Assembly: GCF_018614135.1 (NCBI RefSeq)
Contig: NZ_JAGGOW010000117.1
Coordinates: forward strand, 1 to 64,000
Direction of reading: 5' to 3'
Origin: Streptomyces sp. ISL-66
GTDB taxonomy: Bacteria; Actinomycetota; Actinomycetes; Streptomycetales; Streptomycetaceae
DNA: 64,000 nucleotides
The notes beneath the pieces are model-generated. The model ran no database searches and had not been told where the DNA came from. It was given only the letters and a program-made list of their open reading frames with translations. Positions 32,311 to 41,804 of this stretch are shown here, one piece after another. Numbering within the stretch: the stretch's first letter is position 1; each line of letters starts with the position of its first letter. Made by a program: the position numbers and the translations under genes.

Positions 32311-33521
32311 GGATCCTGATCGCCGCAGCCGGATCGCGCGGCGACGTCGCGCCCTACACGGGTCTGGGCGCCGAACTATGCCGCGCCGGATACGACGTTA
32401 CCCTCGCCACCACAGACACCTTCGCACCCCTCGTACGCGACGCAGGGCTGGAATTTCGCAGCCTCCCCGCCGACACACGCGTGCGTGGCAGCGTCACAGG
32501 CAAACGTGAACTCATGCGCACTGCCGCCGCGTTCATTACCGAACTGGGTCAGGGCTTCGCCGACGTGATGGACGATGGCACGGACCTGCTCCTGCTGTCG
32601 ACCACCACGGCCCCGCTCGGCTGGCACCTCACCGAGGCCACGGGCACACCGAGCCTCGGCGTGTACCTCCAACCCACCGCACCGACCGGCGACTTCCCGC
32701 CCGTCGTGACAGGCTCCCGCTCACTGGGCCGTCTCGCCAACCGAGCCACCGGACGCTTCGCACTGCGCATGGCCGACCGCGTCTACGAACAGGCTGTCGC
32801 AAAGCTTCGCCGCCGCCTCCAGCTGCCCCCGGCCTCACCTTCCGAGATACGTCGACGACAGGGACAGGCGAATTGGCCCATCTTGCATGGCTTCAGCACG
32901 GTCCTGGTGCCTCGTCCCTCCGACTGGCGCTCTGGCCTGGAGGTCGTGGGCAACTGGTGGCCCCATCATGAGGCGGCCGAACGGCTGCCTACTGATCTGG
33001 AGGACTTCCTGCGTGCCGGACCCCGACCCGTCCTCATCGGCTTCGGAAGCATGGCGGCCGGTGACGGGGAGCGGCTGAGCGAGATCGCTGTACAAGCCCT
33101 GCGCCGCGCCGGGCTGCGCGGCATCCTCCAAGCCGGCAGTGCCGGGCTCGCCGCCGACGGGAACGACGTGCTCACGATCGGGGACGTACCGCACGCCTTG
33201 CTGTTTCCACGGCTGGCTGCGGTGGTCCACCATGGCGGGGCCGGCACCTCGGCCGCCGCGTTGCGTGCCGGAGTGCCCGCGGTCACCGTACCGGTGACTG
33301 CCGACCAGCCGTTCTGGGCGGGGCGACTTGCCGCCATCGGCGCCGCCACCGATCCGATCCCCTTCCGATCCCTCACCGCCGAACGGCTTGCCGACTCACT
33401 TCACCAAGTAGTGAAGCAGCAGGCACACAGTCGAGCCGCCGCAAAGGCGGCGCAACATCTGATGACCGAGAACGGAGCGGGTCAGGCGCTCAAGGTCATC
33501 CAGCAGCTGACCGGTGGATGA
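32307..33521 (+). CDS. GT1-family (macrolide/sterol-type) UDP-glycosyltransferase
   Basis: The 404-residue cytoplasmic enzyme has a GT-B fold. The N-terminal acceptor domain begins MRILIAAAGSRGDVAPYTGLG, the form seen in sterol and antibiotic glycosyltransferases. The C-terminal donor domain has LIGFGSMAAGD, the nucleotide-sugar motif VVHHGGAGTSAAALRAGVPAVTVP and TADQPFWAGRLAAIG. ATG at 32307 overlaps the MerR stop. Coupled to a drug-sensing TipA-like regulator, it is likely to inactivate a natural product by glycosylation or to finish a glycolipid. The first is my preferred reading, by context. Confidence 0.88.
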   Translation: MRILIAAAGSRGDVAPYTGLGAELCRAGYDVTLATTDTFAPLVRDAGLEFRSLPADTRVRGSVTGKRELMRTAAAFITELGQGFADVMDDGTDLLLLSTTTAPLGWHLTEATGTPSLGVYLQPTAPTGDFPPVVTGSRSLGRLANRATGRFALRMADRVYEQAVAKLRRRLQLPPASPSEIRRRQGQANWPILHGFSTVLVPRPSDWRSGLEVVGNWWPHHEAAERLPTDLEDFLRAGPRPVLIGFGSMAAGDGERLSEIAVQALRRAGLRGILQAGSAGLAADGNDVLTIGDVPHALLFPRLAAVVHHGGAGTSAAALRAGVPAVTVPVTADQPFWAGRLAAIGAATDPIPFRSLTAERLADSLHQVVKQQAHSRAAAKAAQHLMTENGAGQALKVIQQLTGG

Positions 33522-33609
33522 CGCCAATCCGTTCCTCGTGGGCTGCTTGGTTGAGACGTCAGACATCCGATCCTGGAGCGGCGCCGCTGAAGAACCTCAC
33601 TGATGGGCC

Positions 33610-33857
33610 TTGGCTGCTCGTGGCGATTCCCGCAGGGGCATGACGAGTGTGGTGGGGGAAGAGTGCGTTCTCGTGCTCGCCGCCTCGTCCGGGAGAGGGT
33701 CGACGCCTTCGGTGACGCCGCCGTCGCCGCCACCATGCTCGAACGGCTCCTGCACCCGGCCGTGGTCGTCGGCATCGATGGCCTGTCCCACCGGCTCCGC
33801 GGACGCCAGCAGCAGGCCCGAGTCCTGCAGCAGGGAGCCAACGCACGTGTCTCCTGA
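33610..33857 (+). mobile_element. relic of an IS21-type istB helper ATPase gene
   Basis: The plus strand reads SRRGMTSVVGEE, then in another frame ERVDAFGDAAVAATMLERLLHPAVVVGIDGLSHRLRGRQQQ in pieces. This matches the C terminus of IstB (SNRxxxxWGxVFGDxxVAAAxLDRLLHH ... GxSYRLR). A stop-free opposite-strand frame here is a shadow. The rest of 33522-34013 holds nothing else I can name. Confidence 0.65.
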
Positions 33858-34013
33858 CCAGGACGGCCGGTAGGCCTGCTGGGACGCCCAGACGGGGGAG
33901 GCGGATCGCTCCGTTGGGCGAGGCCGGTAGGCGGAACCGGACCGGAGTGGTCGGCTGGCTCCAGCGCCGGAGCACCGGATGAGTGCTTCACGGCGTAGAA
34001 GGAGGAGCACCCG

Positions 34014-35468
34014 ATGTTCTGGCAGTGGTTCCGAAACAACGGCCCCGTGACGCCTGCGCGGCTTTCACGACCCGACCGGGCCGCCGGTCTTGCCCACCCC
34101 CTCCCGCGGCCGGGCGGCCTCCGCCGGAGGCGGCTCGGGATGTGGGCACTGCTGCTGGCCGCGCTCATGCTGGCCCTGCCGGCAACAGGCGCCCAGGCCG
34201 TCCCCCGTCACCCCCAGTCGGTCGCGGCCGCCCAGGAGGCCGCCAACCCCCCGCAGCACGGGAACGAGGACCGGCTCGGCCGTCCGACGACCACGCCCCT
34301 CGGGTCGTTCGGCGGCATCCGCTACGTCCAGTACGACGGTGTGTTCGAAGGCCGGACGACGACCGGCCGGTTCCGGGTGCCCTACCGGATCAGCGCTCCG
34401 GCCGAACCGCATCGCTCCAACGGCAGCGTGCTCGTCGAGCCGCCGCACTTCGTGGTGGGCCTCGGCGCGCTCAACGTCTACTTTGGCAAGGATTTCCTGT
34501 TCAGGCGCGGATTCGTACACGCCGCCGTCGGCTGGAGCACCCTCGGTAACCGCATCCTCGACCCGTCCGTCCCCGGCACCTTCATCGACGGAGGAATCGA
34601 GGAGGACGGAGCGAGGGTCGACGACGAGATCATCACCGACTTCGCCAAGGCACTCTCCTCCGGTGGCCGCTCGATGGTCGGAAAGGTGTCCCGGAAGTAC
34701 GTCACGGGCTTCTCCGACAGCTCGTACCCCATCCTCCGCCTCGTCCACTCCGGCGCCGCCGCAGGCGTGTTCGACCTGGCCGTGCCGATCACCACGGAGG
34801 GTTTCGACCCGCAGGCCGACCTCGTGGCCGGCCGCTTCGACGGCAAGATCGTCATCGTGAACTCGGAAGCCGACGACTCCACGAACCTGCCCGACCGAGG
34901 CGTCGCCCTCAACCGCTACCGCTTCTACGTCGTCGCGGGCAGTCCGCACATCCCGGATCCGCTGGACGCGCCGCTGGACCTCCCGTTCCCGGTGAGGCAG
35001 ACGACACCGGCCTCCTTCGTGCCCGCGCTGCGCGCGCATTTCCTGCAGGGGCACGACTGGGTCCGCAAGGAGTCTTCGCCGCCGACGAGCACGCAGCTGC
35101 GTACTCAGAACGGCACCGTCGTCCGCGACGCCGTCGGCAACGCGATCACCGAGGACCGCACCGGCCGACGGGTGCCCCGGCTGCCGTTCGTCGAACTCGG
35201 TGAGGCGCGCTACATCTCCGGCTTCGTCGGCAGCTACGACAACGTGCGCAACGTACAGCAGCTCGGCTTCAGTTCCCACGAGGCCTACGCCAATGCGTTC
35301 GCCGCCGAAGTCCGCGCCTACCAGAAGGCCCGCTACATCCTGCCCGAGGACGCGGATGACATGCGCCGGCGGGCACGGCTGTGCCCGCCGCTGACGTTCA
35401 CCGAGACCTACCGCGACCACTACACCGAGTTCGTCGCGATCCAGCCCTGCGCGGCCGCGGCACGCTGA
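34014..35468 (+). CDS. secreted alpha/beta-hydrolase-domain protein (Abhydrolase_10 type)
   Basis: The 484-residue exported protein starts at ATG 34014 behind AGAAGGAGGAG. Two Arg-rich stretches precede the hydrophobic signal segment (LGMWALLLAALMLALPATGAQA), so it may use a long, Tat-like leader. The mature part has GSVLVEPPHFVVG, a nucleophile-elbow-like YVTGFSDSSYPILRLVHSG near residue 235, GKIVIVNSEADDS and the repeated RFYVVAGSPHIPDP (acid and His region). These are typical of the alpha/beta-hydrolase domain family often annotated only as DUF. Substrate unknown, probably an ester outside the cell. Confidence 0.75.
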   Translation: MFWQWFRNNGPVTPARLSRPDRAAGLAHPLPRPGGLRRRRLGMWALLLAALMLALPATGAQAVPRHPQSVAAAQEAANPPQHGNEDRLGRPTTTPLGSFGGIRYVQYDGVFEGRTTTGRFRVPYRISAPAEPHRSNGSVLVEPPHFVVGLGALNVYFGKDFLFRRGFVHAAVGWSTLGNRILDPSVPGTFIDGGIEEDGARVDDEIITDFAKALSSGGRSMVGKVSRKYVTGFSDSSYPILRLVHSGAAAGVFDLAVPITTEGFDPQADLVAGRFDGKIVIVNSEADDSTNLPDRGVALNRYRFYVVAGSPHIPDPLDAPLDLPFPVRQTTPASFVPALRAHFLQGHDWVRKESSPPTSTQLRTQNGTVVRDAVGNAITEDRTGRRVPRLPFVELGEARYISGFVGSYDNVRNVQQLGFSSHEAYANAFAAEVRAYQKARYILPEDADDMRRRARLCPPLTFTETYRDHYTEFVAIQPCAAAAR

Positions 35469-35751
35469 GCCCCCGTCTGCGCACTCGCGCACGTGAGCGA
35501 TGGAGCTGACGGTGCGCACACCGGCGGCCACGGCATCACAGCCTGACAATGCTCCATACGTGGGCGTTCTCGTGGAGTGCGGGGAGCTGTCCGTGTAACG
35601 TCAGGGCTAGCTGTCATGGTTCCGAAGTACCGGTCGCCCGTGAGTACGCGTTCACGGGCGACCGCGCTGTTCACAGTTTCTGAGGACCAGGGCGATCACC
35701 TCCGGTTTCCGCACGGTGCGGGACCGGTTTCGAGTCCCCTTGGAGGGCAAC

Positions 35752-35955
35752 ATGGCTACGGGAACTGTTAAGTGGTTCAACGCGGAGAAGGGCTTCGGTT
35801 TCATCGAGCAGGACGGCGGCGGCCCGGACGTCTTCGCCCACTACTCGAACATCGCCAGCTCGGGCTTCCGTGAGCTCCAGGAAGGCCAGAAGGTCAACTT
35901 CGACGTCACCCAGGGCCAGAAGGGTCCGCAGGCAGAGAACATCACTCCCGCCTAG
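35752..35955 (+). CDS. CspA-family cold-shock protein
   Basis: The 67-residue single OB-fold protein has both RNA-binding motifs, KGFGFIEQD (RNP1) and DVFAHYSNI (RNP2), and starts MATGTVKWFNAEKG. GGAGG at 35742-35746 precedes the ATG. It acts as an RNA/ssDNA chaperone. The roughly 280 bp upstream have no gene and may form a long 5' leader, as is usual for cold-shock mRNAs. A strong hairpin follows the stop. Confidence 0.95.
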   Translation: MATGTVKWFNAEKGFGFIEQDGGGPDVFAHYSNIASSGFRELQEGQKVNFDVTQGQKGPQAENITPA

Positions 35956-35965
35956 ACAACTCGCT

Positions 35966-35997
35966 GCGCCCGCCCAGGACACTTCCTCGGCGGGCGC
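35966..35997 (+). terminator. terminator of the cold-shock gene
   Basis: GCGCCCGCC (35966-35974) and GGCGGGCGC (35989-35997), perfectly complementary with a 14-base loop, 10 bp after the stop codon. Confidence 0.75.
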
Positions 35998-36182
35998 TGC
36001 GTGTGGGGCTCCTTCCCGGCCGGCCGGCCTCGCGGTACTTGAGGCTTCGGGTCAAGCCGGGTACGGGCAAACCACGAGCCTCGCCGAGCAGGCGGGGATG
36101 ATGCTGCTGCGCGGCGATGGCCCCGGCGTGGACGGCTACGGCCAGGCGACCTGACCCACCCACTCCCTGGTCGTCCCGTCGC

Positions 36183-37421
36183 TCACTCGGCAACGCCCGG
36201 CTGCGGCCGGGTCCGTATGCCCCAGCGGGCAAGAGACGGGCCTACAGCGCCCAACGCCCCGAAGAACACCGCCAGCAGCAGCCAGCCCGCCGTACCGAGG
36301 CCGAGCACCACCGTGGTGAGGATCGCGGGGGCAAGAGCCTGGCCCGCGCTGAAGCCGAGGCCGAGGAGACCTTGGTACTGGCCCTGGGCATGGTCGGGGG
36401 CAAGACCGAAGCCCAGGGCGAAGCCCGCCGAGGACTCCCAGACCTCTGCCAAGCTATGGACGAAGATCGCTGCCAGGATCAGTCCCGCTGCCGCCCAGAC
36501 AGGGGTGTACGCCGCCAGCGCCATCATCGGGCAGCTGACGAGGAAGAGCAGCCCCGCGGTGCGGAACGCCCTGCCGCCGTCGTGCGGGGTTTCGATACGG
36601 GAGCCGATCCTGGTCTGCATCAGCACGCAGAAGGCGGCATTGACGGCGAACAGTGCGGCCACCGTCCAGCGCGGCGCTTCGGTGTGTTCGGAGATCCAGA
36701 TCGGCAGGAGCAGGGAGACCACCGGGTATTGCAGTCCCATGGCCCCGTAGAGGGCGGTGAACGTCAGGAACGGGCGGTCCGTGAAAGCGAGCCAGCGACG
36801 CTGCTGCGGCGGTGCTGCCAGCACGGAATAGCGGGGCAGCAGGAGCAGAAGCACCGCGCACAGGGCGAAGCTCGCCGCGTTGCCGAGGATGAGGGTGACA
36901 TAGGCGCCACGGGTGTCCGCGGCCAGCGCAAGCCCGGCACCTACCGTTCCCAGAATGACGCCCAGGTTGACGAAGGTGCGCAACTTCGCCCGGAACAGGG
37001 CCGGGCGATCACCCCCGACCCGGACCACCAGAGCGCCCCAGGCCGCACCACCGGCCGCTGCCGCGATCTGGTCGACCGTCGCGATGATCGTGAGTGCGGC
37101 CCAGCTCTCGACGAGGACGAGGGCCGCCATCGACATCGCCTGGACCGCGAGGGCCAGCATCATGATCGTGCGCGCCCCGCGCCGGTCAGCGAGATGTCCT
37201 CCGGGTATCCCGGCGCACAGGCCGATCAGTCCGGCGATGGTGAGCGCGGCGCCGACCTGCACCGCGGGCAGGCCCACGACCAAGGTGAAATAGAGCGCCG
37301 ACGCCGCGTTGAACAGACCGTTGCCGACCCGGTTGACGAAACTCGCGGCGATCAGCACGCGCTCCGGCCTGCTGTCTCCCACCATGCGGCCTATTCGGCC
37401 CGTCGGGATACCTTTGATCAT
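36183..37421 (-). CDS. MFS efflux transporter
   Basis: The 412-residue major facilitator has 12 hydrophobic segments, starting at ATG 37421 (MIKGIPTGRIGRMVG). The frame extends far upstream without transporter character. The loop 2-3 signature GIPGGHLADRRGARTIMML and the motif ALYGAMGLQYPVVSLLLPIWI in the second half are visible. Probably a drug exporter (DHA1 type). There is no adjacent regulator, since 37422-37834 is empty of recognisable genes. Confidence 0.85.
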   Translation of the reverse strand: MIKGIPTGRIGRMVGDSRPERVLIAASFVNRVGNGLFNAASALYFTLVVGLPAVQVGAALTIAGLIGLCAGIPGGHLADRRGARTIMMLALAVQAMSMAALVLVESWAALTIIATVDQIAAAAGGAAWGALVVRVGGDRPALFRAKLRTFVNLGVILGTVGAGLALAADTRGAYVTLILGNAASFALCAVLLLLLPRYSVLAAPPQQRRWLAFTDRPFLTFTALYGAMGLQYPVVSLLLPIWISEHTEAPRWTVAALFAVNAAFCVLMQTRIGSRIETPHDGGRAFRTAGLLFLVSCPMMALAAYTPVWAAAGLILAAIFVHSLAEVWESSAGFALGFGLAPDHAQGQYQGLLGLGFSAGQALAPAILTTVVLGLGTAGWLLLAVFFGALGAVGPSLARWGIRTRPQPGVAE

Positions 37422-37834
37422 GGACGGCAGGCTAGCAACGCTCGCAGAGTCCGCCGCAGTTGCCCGGAGCGTCGCGTGGAGGCGCGGCAGTCGCCTGCCC
37501 AGGGCGCGACCCAGGACTTGCGTCCCAGCTGGACGGCCCCGGTGACCAGGTACGACGCTGTCCAGGTGCGGGCGGCATCGGCGTTGGTGCCGACGGGCCC
37601 GGTACACGGGGTCCTCGAACGGGGGCCTGCCCACGGCTGCCGCAGCGTCCAGGACTGGAACTGCACCACGGCGATCTCCCGCGCCGCGGCCACTGCGGGA
37701 GCCGGGCTGGCCCACGCCACGCCTGTGTCCTTTGCACGCTGGTCGGCCAGGTGTCGCAGCGCTGTTGGCCGGTGTTCGAGACGTTGCCGGGGCCCTGGTG
37801 CGCGGTTGGCATCCGGGCAGGCTAGTTTGCTCGG
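37422..37834. other. 413-bp stretch without a recognisable gene
   Basis: Open frames occur on both strands, but I see no start signals, domains or strong hairpins. It could hold the promoters of the two divergent flanking genes. Confidence 0.4.
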
Positions 37835-38275
37835 ATGAGTCTCCTTGATGATGTGGCCGAGCGCGATGGCTGGCGGTGCTGGGTGTGTGACGAACCGGTC
37901 GACCCCGACGAGTCGGTGAACGACCCGCGGGGGCCAAGTGTCGACAGCCGGACCGCCGACCGGAAGGCCAAGGTCGCCGAGCGGCTTGCGCACCGCGGGT
38001 GCAATACCCGCAAGGGCGCGGTCAAGGTGGTCATCGCCTGGCCGGAGCGCCTGTACGTAGTCGAACCCGCGCCGCTGATCGCCGTTGCCGACAGGCTGGA
38101 GCGCAAGGGGGGCCGCGAGATGGTGGGCCGTTGTCCGACCAAGAAGGACGCCCAAGAGGCGGCGGATTGGCTGGTGGACCGGTTCTCCCGACTGGTACCG
38201 GGGCTGCCGGTGACCGCCGACATCCAGGCCGGCGGCGGTCAGTTCCTCGTCGTCCTGGCCACCGGCCGCCGCTGA
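37835..38275 (+). CDS. HNH-like zinc-finger protein, function unknown
   Basis: The 146-residue protein begins MSLLDDVAERDGWRCWVCDEPVDP and continues to RLAHRGCNTRKG. The spacing CxxC, then H-R-G-C-N-T-R-K-G, is the beta-beta-alpha metal fold of HNH nucleases, where a His and Asn follow the second metal pair. The general-base His of the first HNH position is not obvious, so activity is uncertain. The second half (TKKDAQEAADWLVDRFSRLVPG ... QFLVVLATGRR) is an alpha/beta domain I do not recognise. The binding site ahead of the ATG is weak. Confidence 0.6.
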   Translation: MSLLDDVAERDGWRCWVCDEPVDPDESVNDPRGPSVDSRTADRKAKVAERLAHRGCNTRKGAVKVVIAWPERLYVVEPAPLIAVADRLERKGGREMVGRCPTKKDAQEAADWLVDRFSRLVPGLPVTADIQAGGGQFLVVLATGRR

Positions 38276-38464
38276 AGGTAATCGGCGACAGTCGCCATGT
38301 GGGCATCGGCGCAGTCGCGGCCGGACTGCTCGGCGGCATGCCCTACGTGCGGTGGTCGGCGACCCGCGAGGCAGACCGGATTCGCGGCTAGGCCGATCCG
38401 TCCTGCCCTGTGTCGTGGTTCAGCAGCGGATCACGGCCGGGTAGGAGGGTGGGAGCTCGGCGGT

Positions 38465-38767
38465 TTACTTCTCTTCCGCGATCCGCTCCCGGTCCCGGAT
38501 GAGCGCGTCTTCTCGGGCCTCTGGGGAAACAGGCTCGCCGTAGGTGATCGCCGCAGCGTCGCCGATGGGGGCCAGGGAGTACCGGATGGGGGAGCGGGTC
38601 GTGCTCGTCGGCAGGCGCAGGCGGGCGACACCGACCGGGAGTTCGGCCCGCAGCGCTCCGTGCCAGCGGATCCACCCGGTGAAGGTGAAGCCGGATTCGG
38701 ACAGGTCCGCGCGCAAGGAGGCGGCGAGAGATTCCGACTGGCCCGCCGCCGTCGGTTCGTGGGACAT
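38465..38767 (-). CDS. conserved hypothetical protein, 100 residues
   Basis: ATG at 38767 with GGAG upstream is preferred over a longer frame to 38935 that overlaps the divergent regulator's start. The protein has an N-terminal helix, a beta-rich middle (GFTFTGWIRWHGALRAELPVGVARLRL) and an acidic, charged C-terminal helix (SPEAREDALIRDRERIAEEK). There is no family I can name. It lies divergent from the XRE-type regulator pseudogene and may once have been its target. Confidence 0.5.
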   Translation of the reverse strand: MSHEPTAAGQSESLAASLRADLSESGFTFTGWIRWHGALRAELPVGVARLRLPTSTTRSPIRYSLAPIGDAAAITYGEPVSPEAREDALIRDRERIAEEK

Positions 38768-38909
38768 CCGCTGATTCTCCGGCCCGCCACTGACAACGTG
38801 GGCAGAGGCTTGAGATCGCAGAGGTCGCCCTGTTGGGCAGTTGACGTCCGCAGGTCGCTCGCGGGGAGCACCGTCCGGGTGAGGAGTCCAGAACGGAGAG
38901 GTGCCCGTC

Positions 38910-39904
38910 ATGACCCAATCCCCAGACACCGGCACCGGGGCGCGCGTGCGCGTGGCCCGGATCGCGGCAGGCCTGACGCAGGCGGAGACGGCCGGTCTGG
39001 TGGGCCGATCCGAACGCTGGGCCGAGGACGTCGAAGCCGGCCGGCTCCCGCTGGACGGTACTCCCTGATCACCGCCGTCGCCACGGTCTGCGAGGTCGAC
39101 GTCGTGGCTGCTCGGACAGCCCTACCGGCTCCGCCGCGAGCAGGGCTCCGCCGTCCCGCACGTACCCGCGCTTCGCGCAGCCCTGCGCCGCTCCTCCCGC
39201 ATCCTCTCCGGCCACCCCGGTCTCGTGCCGTCCGCGCCGGCCGCGGCCGGGGCCGCGACCCATCTGGACGATCCGATCGTGAAAGCGGCCGTGGCCTGGG
39301 ACCGGTGCGGCGCCCTGCTTCACCAGGGCTCGTTGCGCGAGACGCAGGCGGTCGCGGACGCCGCCCTGCGCGATCTGGAGCCGATCTCGGCGACGGGGGA
39401 CACCGACGCCCTCGTGCTGGAAGGCACGCTGGTGCTGCGTCAGGTCGTCGCCTGCGCCTGCGCCTGCGCCGGCGACGCCGACGGTGCCTGGAGCCAGTCC
39501 ACCCGCGCGGTGGAGGTCTCCGAGCGCCTCCCGGCGGTCATCACGATCTGCGGTGGCAGACCGTGTTCTCCCGGGCGAACGTCCTCGTGCACACGACCGA
39601 GGCCGGGGTCGAGGTGGACGCGCCCGACACCGGGCTCTCGTTCGTCGACGACGTCGACGTGACGGCGATGCCGAGCCGGGAGGGCATCACCCACTACCGG
39701 ATCGACGAGGCGCGGGCCATGCACCGCATGGGCCGCTCCGGCGAAGCCGCGGTGACGTTGCGGGCGGCGGCGCAGCGGGCCACGCACTACGTGCACGCGT
39801 ACCCCATGGCCCGCGAACTCGTCGGCGACATGGTCCGCCGGGGCGTTCCCTCGCAGGCCGTTGCCCCGTCCGGGCTGGTCCGCAGGAGGGAACGGATGTC
39901 CTGA
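38910..39904 (+). pseudogene. XRE-family regulator with TPR-like C-terminal domain, multiply frameshifted
   Basis: ATG at 38910 follows GGAGAG and opens a helix-turn-helix (VRVARIAAGLTQAETAGLVGRSERWAEDVEAG). The frame then breaks near 39055, where SLITAVATVCEVDVVAART continues in another frame. It breaks again near 39115, where VPHVPALRAALRRSSRILSG and VAWDRCGALLHQGSLRETQAVADAAL follow. A third break lies near 39540, where WQTVFSRANVLVHTTEAGVE runs to the stop at 39904. Joined together these make a normal Streptomyces XRE regulator with a C-terminal helical repeat domain. At least three shifts point to decay or a poorly sequenced segment. Confidence 0.7.
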
Positions 39905-40400
39905 CATCAGGGTGCATATGCCAGTTGGGCGGCTTACGGAATTCCTGTGGCTCGCCCTACTTCTTCGGCGGGACGACCCTCATGCCGCGACCATCACCTA
40001 CGGTTCCCAAGCCGACACAAGGGGTGACATGGGCGGCATCCTGCACGTGCGCGACACGATCGGGAGCGCCGCCGCATGGCCTGGCGACGACGGCAGGAGG
40101 GGCCTGGTCGGCGGGGTGCCCGGGTGGCGCCAGCCGGGCACCCCGCCGACGCGGGTGAGGATCCGCCCCGAGAAGACCGAAGACCGGGGTGGGTGTGCAT
40201 CCCGGCCTGGCAACGAGCCTGGCCGGAAACGGTTCCGCGGGCCTTGCCATCCGTCGCGCCTCTTCTGCTGCGAGAGGACCGTCAGCGGGCGCACTCGGCC
40301 ATGGGTGATCCACTTCCAGGCGGCGCCGGTGTCGGCCGTTGCCGCGCTTCTTGCGGGGTAGGAGCGGCTCATATGTCAGCAAGGGAAAGAGGGGGCGGCG
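39905..40400. other. 496-bp stretch with a long, nearly perfect palindrome
   Basis: No gene is supported. Its main feature is a 38-bp palindrome at 40110-40147. Arms of 14 bp (GGCGGGGTGCCCGG and its exact complement) flank an inner TGGCGCCA, with a single mismatch. The last bases carry GAGGGGGCGGCG, the ribosome binding region of the ZIP gene. Confidence 0.5.
40110..40147. terminator. 38-bp near-perfect palindrome
   Basis: Arms 40110-40123 and 40134-40147 are exact complements, and the 10-base centre contains the palindrome TGGCGCCA. It would form a very stable stem. It may act as terminator, recombination site or remnant of an element end. Confidence 0.5.
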
Positions 40401-41150
40401 ATGAGCGGAGCGTTGACGGCGGGAGGGTGGGGTTTGTTCGCGGGGGCGGCTCTGCTGGTGGGCGCGGCTACCGGCTCGCTGGTGCGCGTTCCGCCCCGGC
40501 TGATCGCTCTGGTCATGGCGTTCGGGAGCGGTGTGCTGATGGCGGCGGTGTCGTTCGAGCTGATCGCCGATGCCTACGAGCGTTCGGGGATCTGGCCGGT
40601 CGTGGCGGGCGCGGTCGGCGGCGCCGGCGTGTACTCGGGGGCCAATGCGCTGCTGGCGCGGCATGGTGCGCAGCACCGTAAGCGTTCCGGGGAGCAGCAG
40701 CCTTCCGAAGCCGAAGCTCCGGGGTCGGGCAACGCCATCGCCCTGGGGGCGCTGCTCGACGGGATCCCGGAGTCCGTGGTCATCGGGACAAGTCTGTTGG
40801 GTGGTGGACACCTCGGGGTCGCAACGGTGGGCGCGGTGTTCATCAGCAACATTCCCGAGGGACTGGCCAGCTCCGCCGGCATGAGGAGCGCCGGACGGAG
40901 TCGGACGTACGTGTTCGTCTTGTGGGGCAGCATCGCCGTGATCAGCGGTTTGGCGGCGCTGGCCGGGTACGCGCTGCTCGGCGGGGCTTCGGAGGCGACG
41001 ATGGCGGTGATCACCGCGGTGGCCGCCGGGGCGATCCTGGCGATGATCGCCGACACGATGATCCCCGAGGCATACAGCAAGGTGCATCTCTTGACAGGAC
41101 TGGTGACCGTGGTCGGCTTCCTGTCCGCGTTCGCACTGTCTCACCTGTAG
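40401..41150 (+). CDS. ZIP-family metal transporter
   Basis: The 249-residue membrane protein has eight hydrophobic segments and the two metal-path helices of ZIP transporters: GALLDGIPESVVIGTSLL and VFISNIPEGLASSAGM. The loop between spans 3 and 4 (ARHGAQHRKRSGEQQPSEAE) is charged and holds two His residues. It should import zinc or another divalent metal. ATG at 40401 follows a GAGGGGGCGG site. No metal regulator or riboswitch was seen beside it. Confidence 0.88.
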   Translation: MSGALTAGGWGLFAGAALLVGAATGSLVRVPPRLIALVMAFGSGVLMAAVSFELIADAYERSGIWPVVAGAVGGAGVYSGANALLARHGAQHRKRSGEQQPSEAEAPGSGNAIALGALLDGIPESVVIGTSLLGGGHLGVATVGAVFISNIPEGLASSAGMRSAGRSRTYVFVLWGSIAVISGLAALAGYALLGGASEATMAVITAVAAGAILAMIADTMIPEAYSKVHLLTGLVTVVGFLSAFALSHL

Positions 41151-41405
41151 ACACGTGGTGCCGGGCGGACCTTGCTGACGCCGAGTGTGCCGGGTAGCTG
41201 CCTGTTCTCGCGCGTCGCGGGGCCACCGGCAGACACCTGACTCCGCACCCCCGTGAAGCCAGTACCCGCGGCAGCCCCCCAAACAACTGCATGGCCAGCG
41301 ACGTAAGTGTGGCCTTTCTTCACCCCGCGTCCGCGGACGCGGTTCTCGGCGCCAGCACCGGGCAGGTGTGTGGTGTACGGAGACCGCCGGACGGAGGGAG
41401 GGGTC
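41151..41405. other. intergenic stretch
   Basis: 255 bp without a gene. ACGGAGGGAGGGG near the end is the ribosome binding site of the next gene. Confidence 0.4.
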
Positions 41406-41804
41406 ATGATCGCACCCGTACTGGAGCGCTACCTGCCTCGTGTGAATGAAGCAGCAGCGGCAGCGCGCGAGGCGACCCGCGCCTTCCTCGATCAGGCTGG
41501 CCAGGCCCGCCCACCCGCCGGGTCTCGCAGCGCCGACGACGCCGTGCTGCTGGTTGTCGGCGAGCTGGTCAGCAACGCGATCCGCCACACCGACGGCCCC
41601 TGCACTCTCCGCTTGGCATTGCGGGGGGACGGCGTCGACATCCGTGTCACCGACACCAGCCCCCACCCGCCCGAGCCGCGTGCGCCGCACACCGAGGGAA
41701 GCGGCGGCTGGGGATGGCTGGTGGTGAACCACCTCGCAACCGACCTGCACATTGAGCCGGCCCCCGGCGGCGGCAAAACCATCTGCGCCCGCGTCCCCTG
41801 GTAG
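41406..41804 (+). CDS. anti-sigma-factor-like ATP-binding protein (HATPase_c_2)
   Basis: The 132-residue stand-alone GHKL ATPase is like the many RsbW/SpoIIAB-type proteins of Streptomyces. ATG at 41406 follows GGAGGGAGGGG. The N-box VGELVSNAIRHTDGP, the G1-like DTSPHPPEPR and the G2 GGWGWLVVNHLATD are visible. Such proteins bind a sigma factor or an antagonist and phosphorylate the latter. No partner is encoded nearby. Confidence 0.85.
   Translation: MIAPVLERYLPRVNEAAAAAREATRAFLDQAGQARPPAGSRSADDAVLLVVGELVSNAIRHTDGPCTLRLALRGDGVDIRVTDTSPHPPEPRAPHTEGSGGWGWLVVNHLATDLHIEPAPGGGKTICARVPW

Noticed and set aside
33482..34168. Minus-strand frames at the istB relic
   Set aside because: They look protein-like but are shadows. 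The plus strand matches the IstB C terminus in two frames.
35469..35751. Possible small gene upstream of the cold-shock gene
   Set aside because: No open frame with a ribosome binding site. Better read as a long 5' leader.
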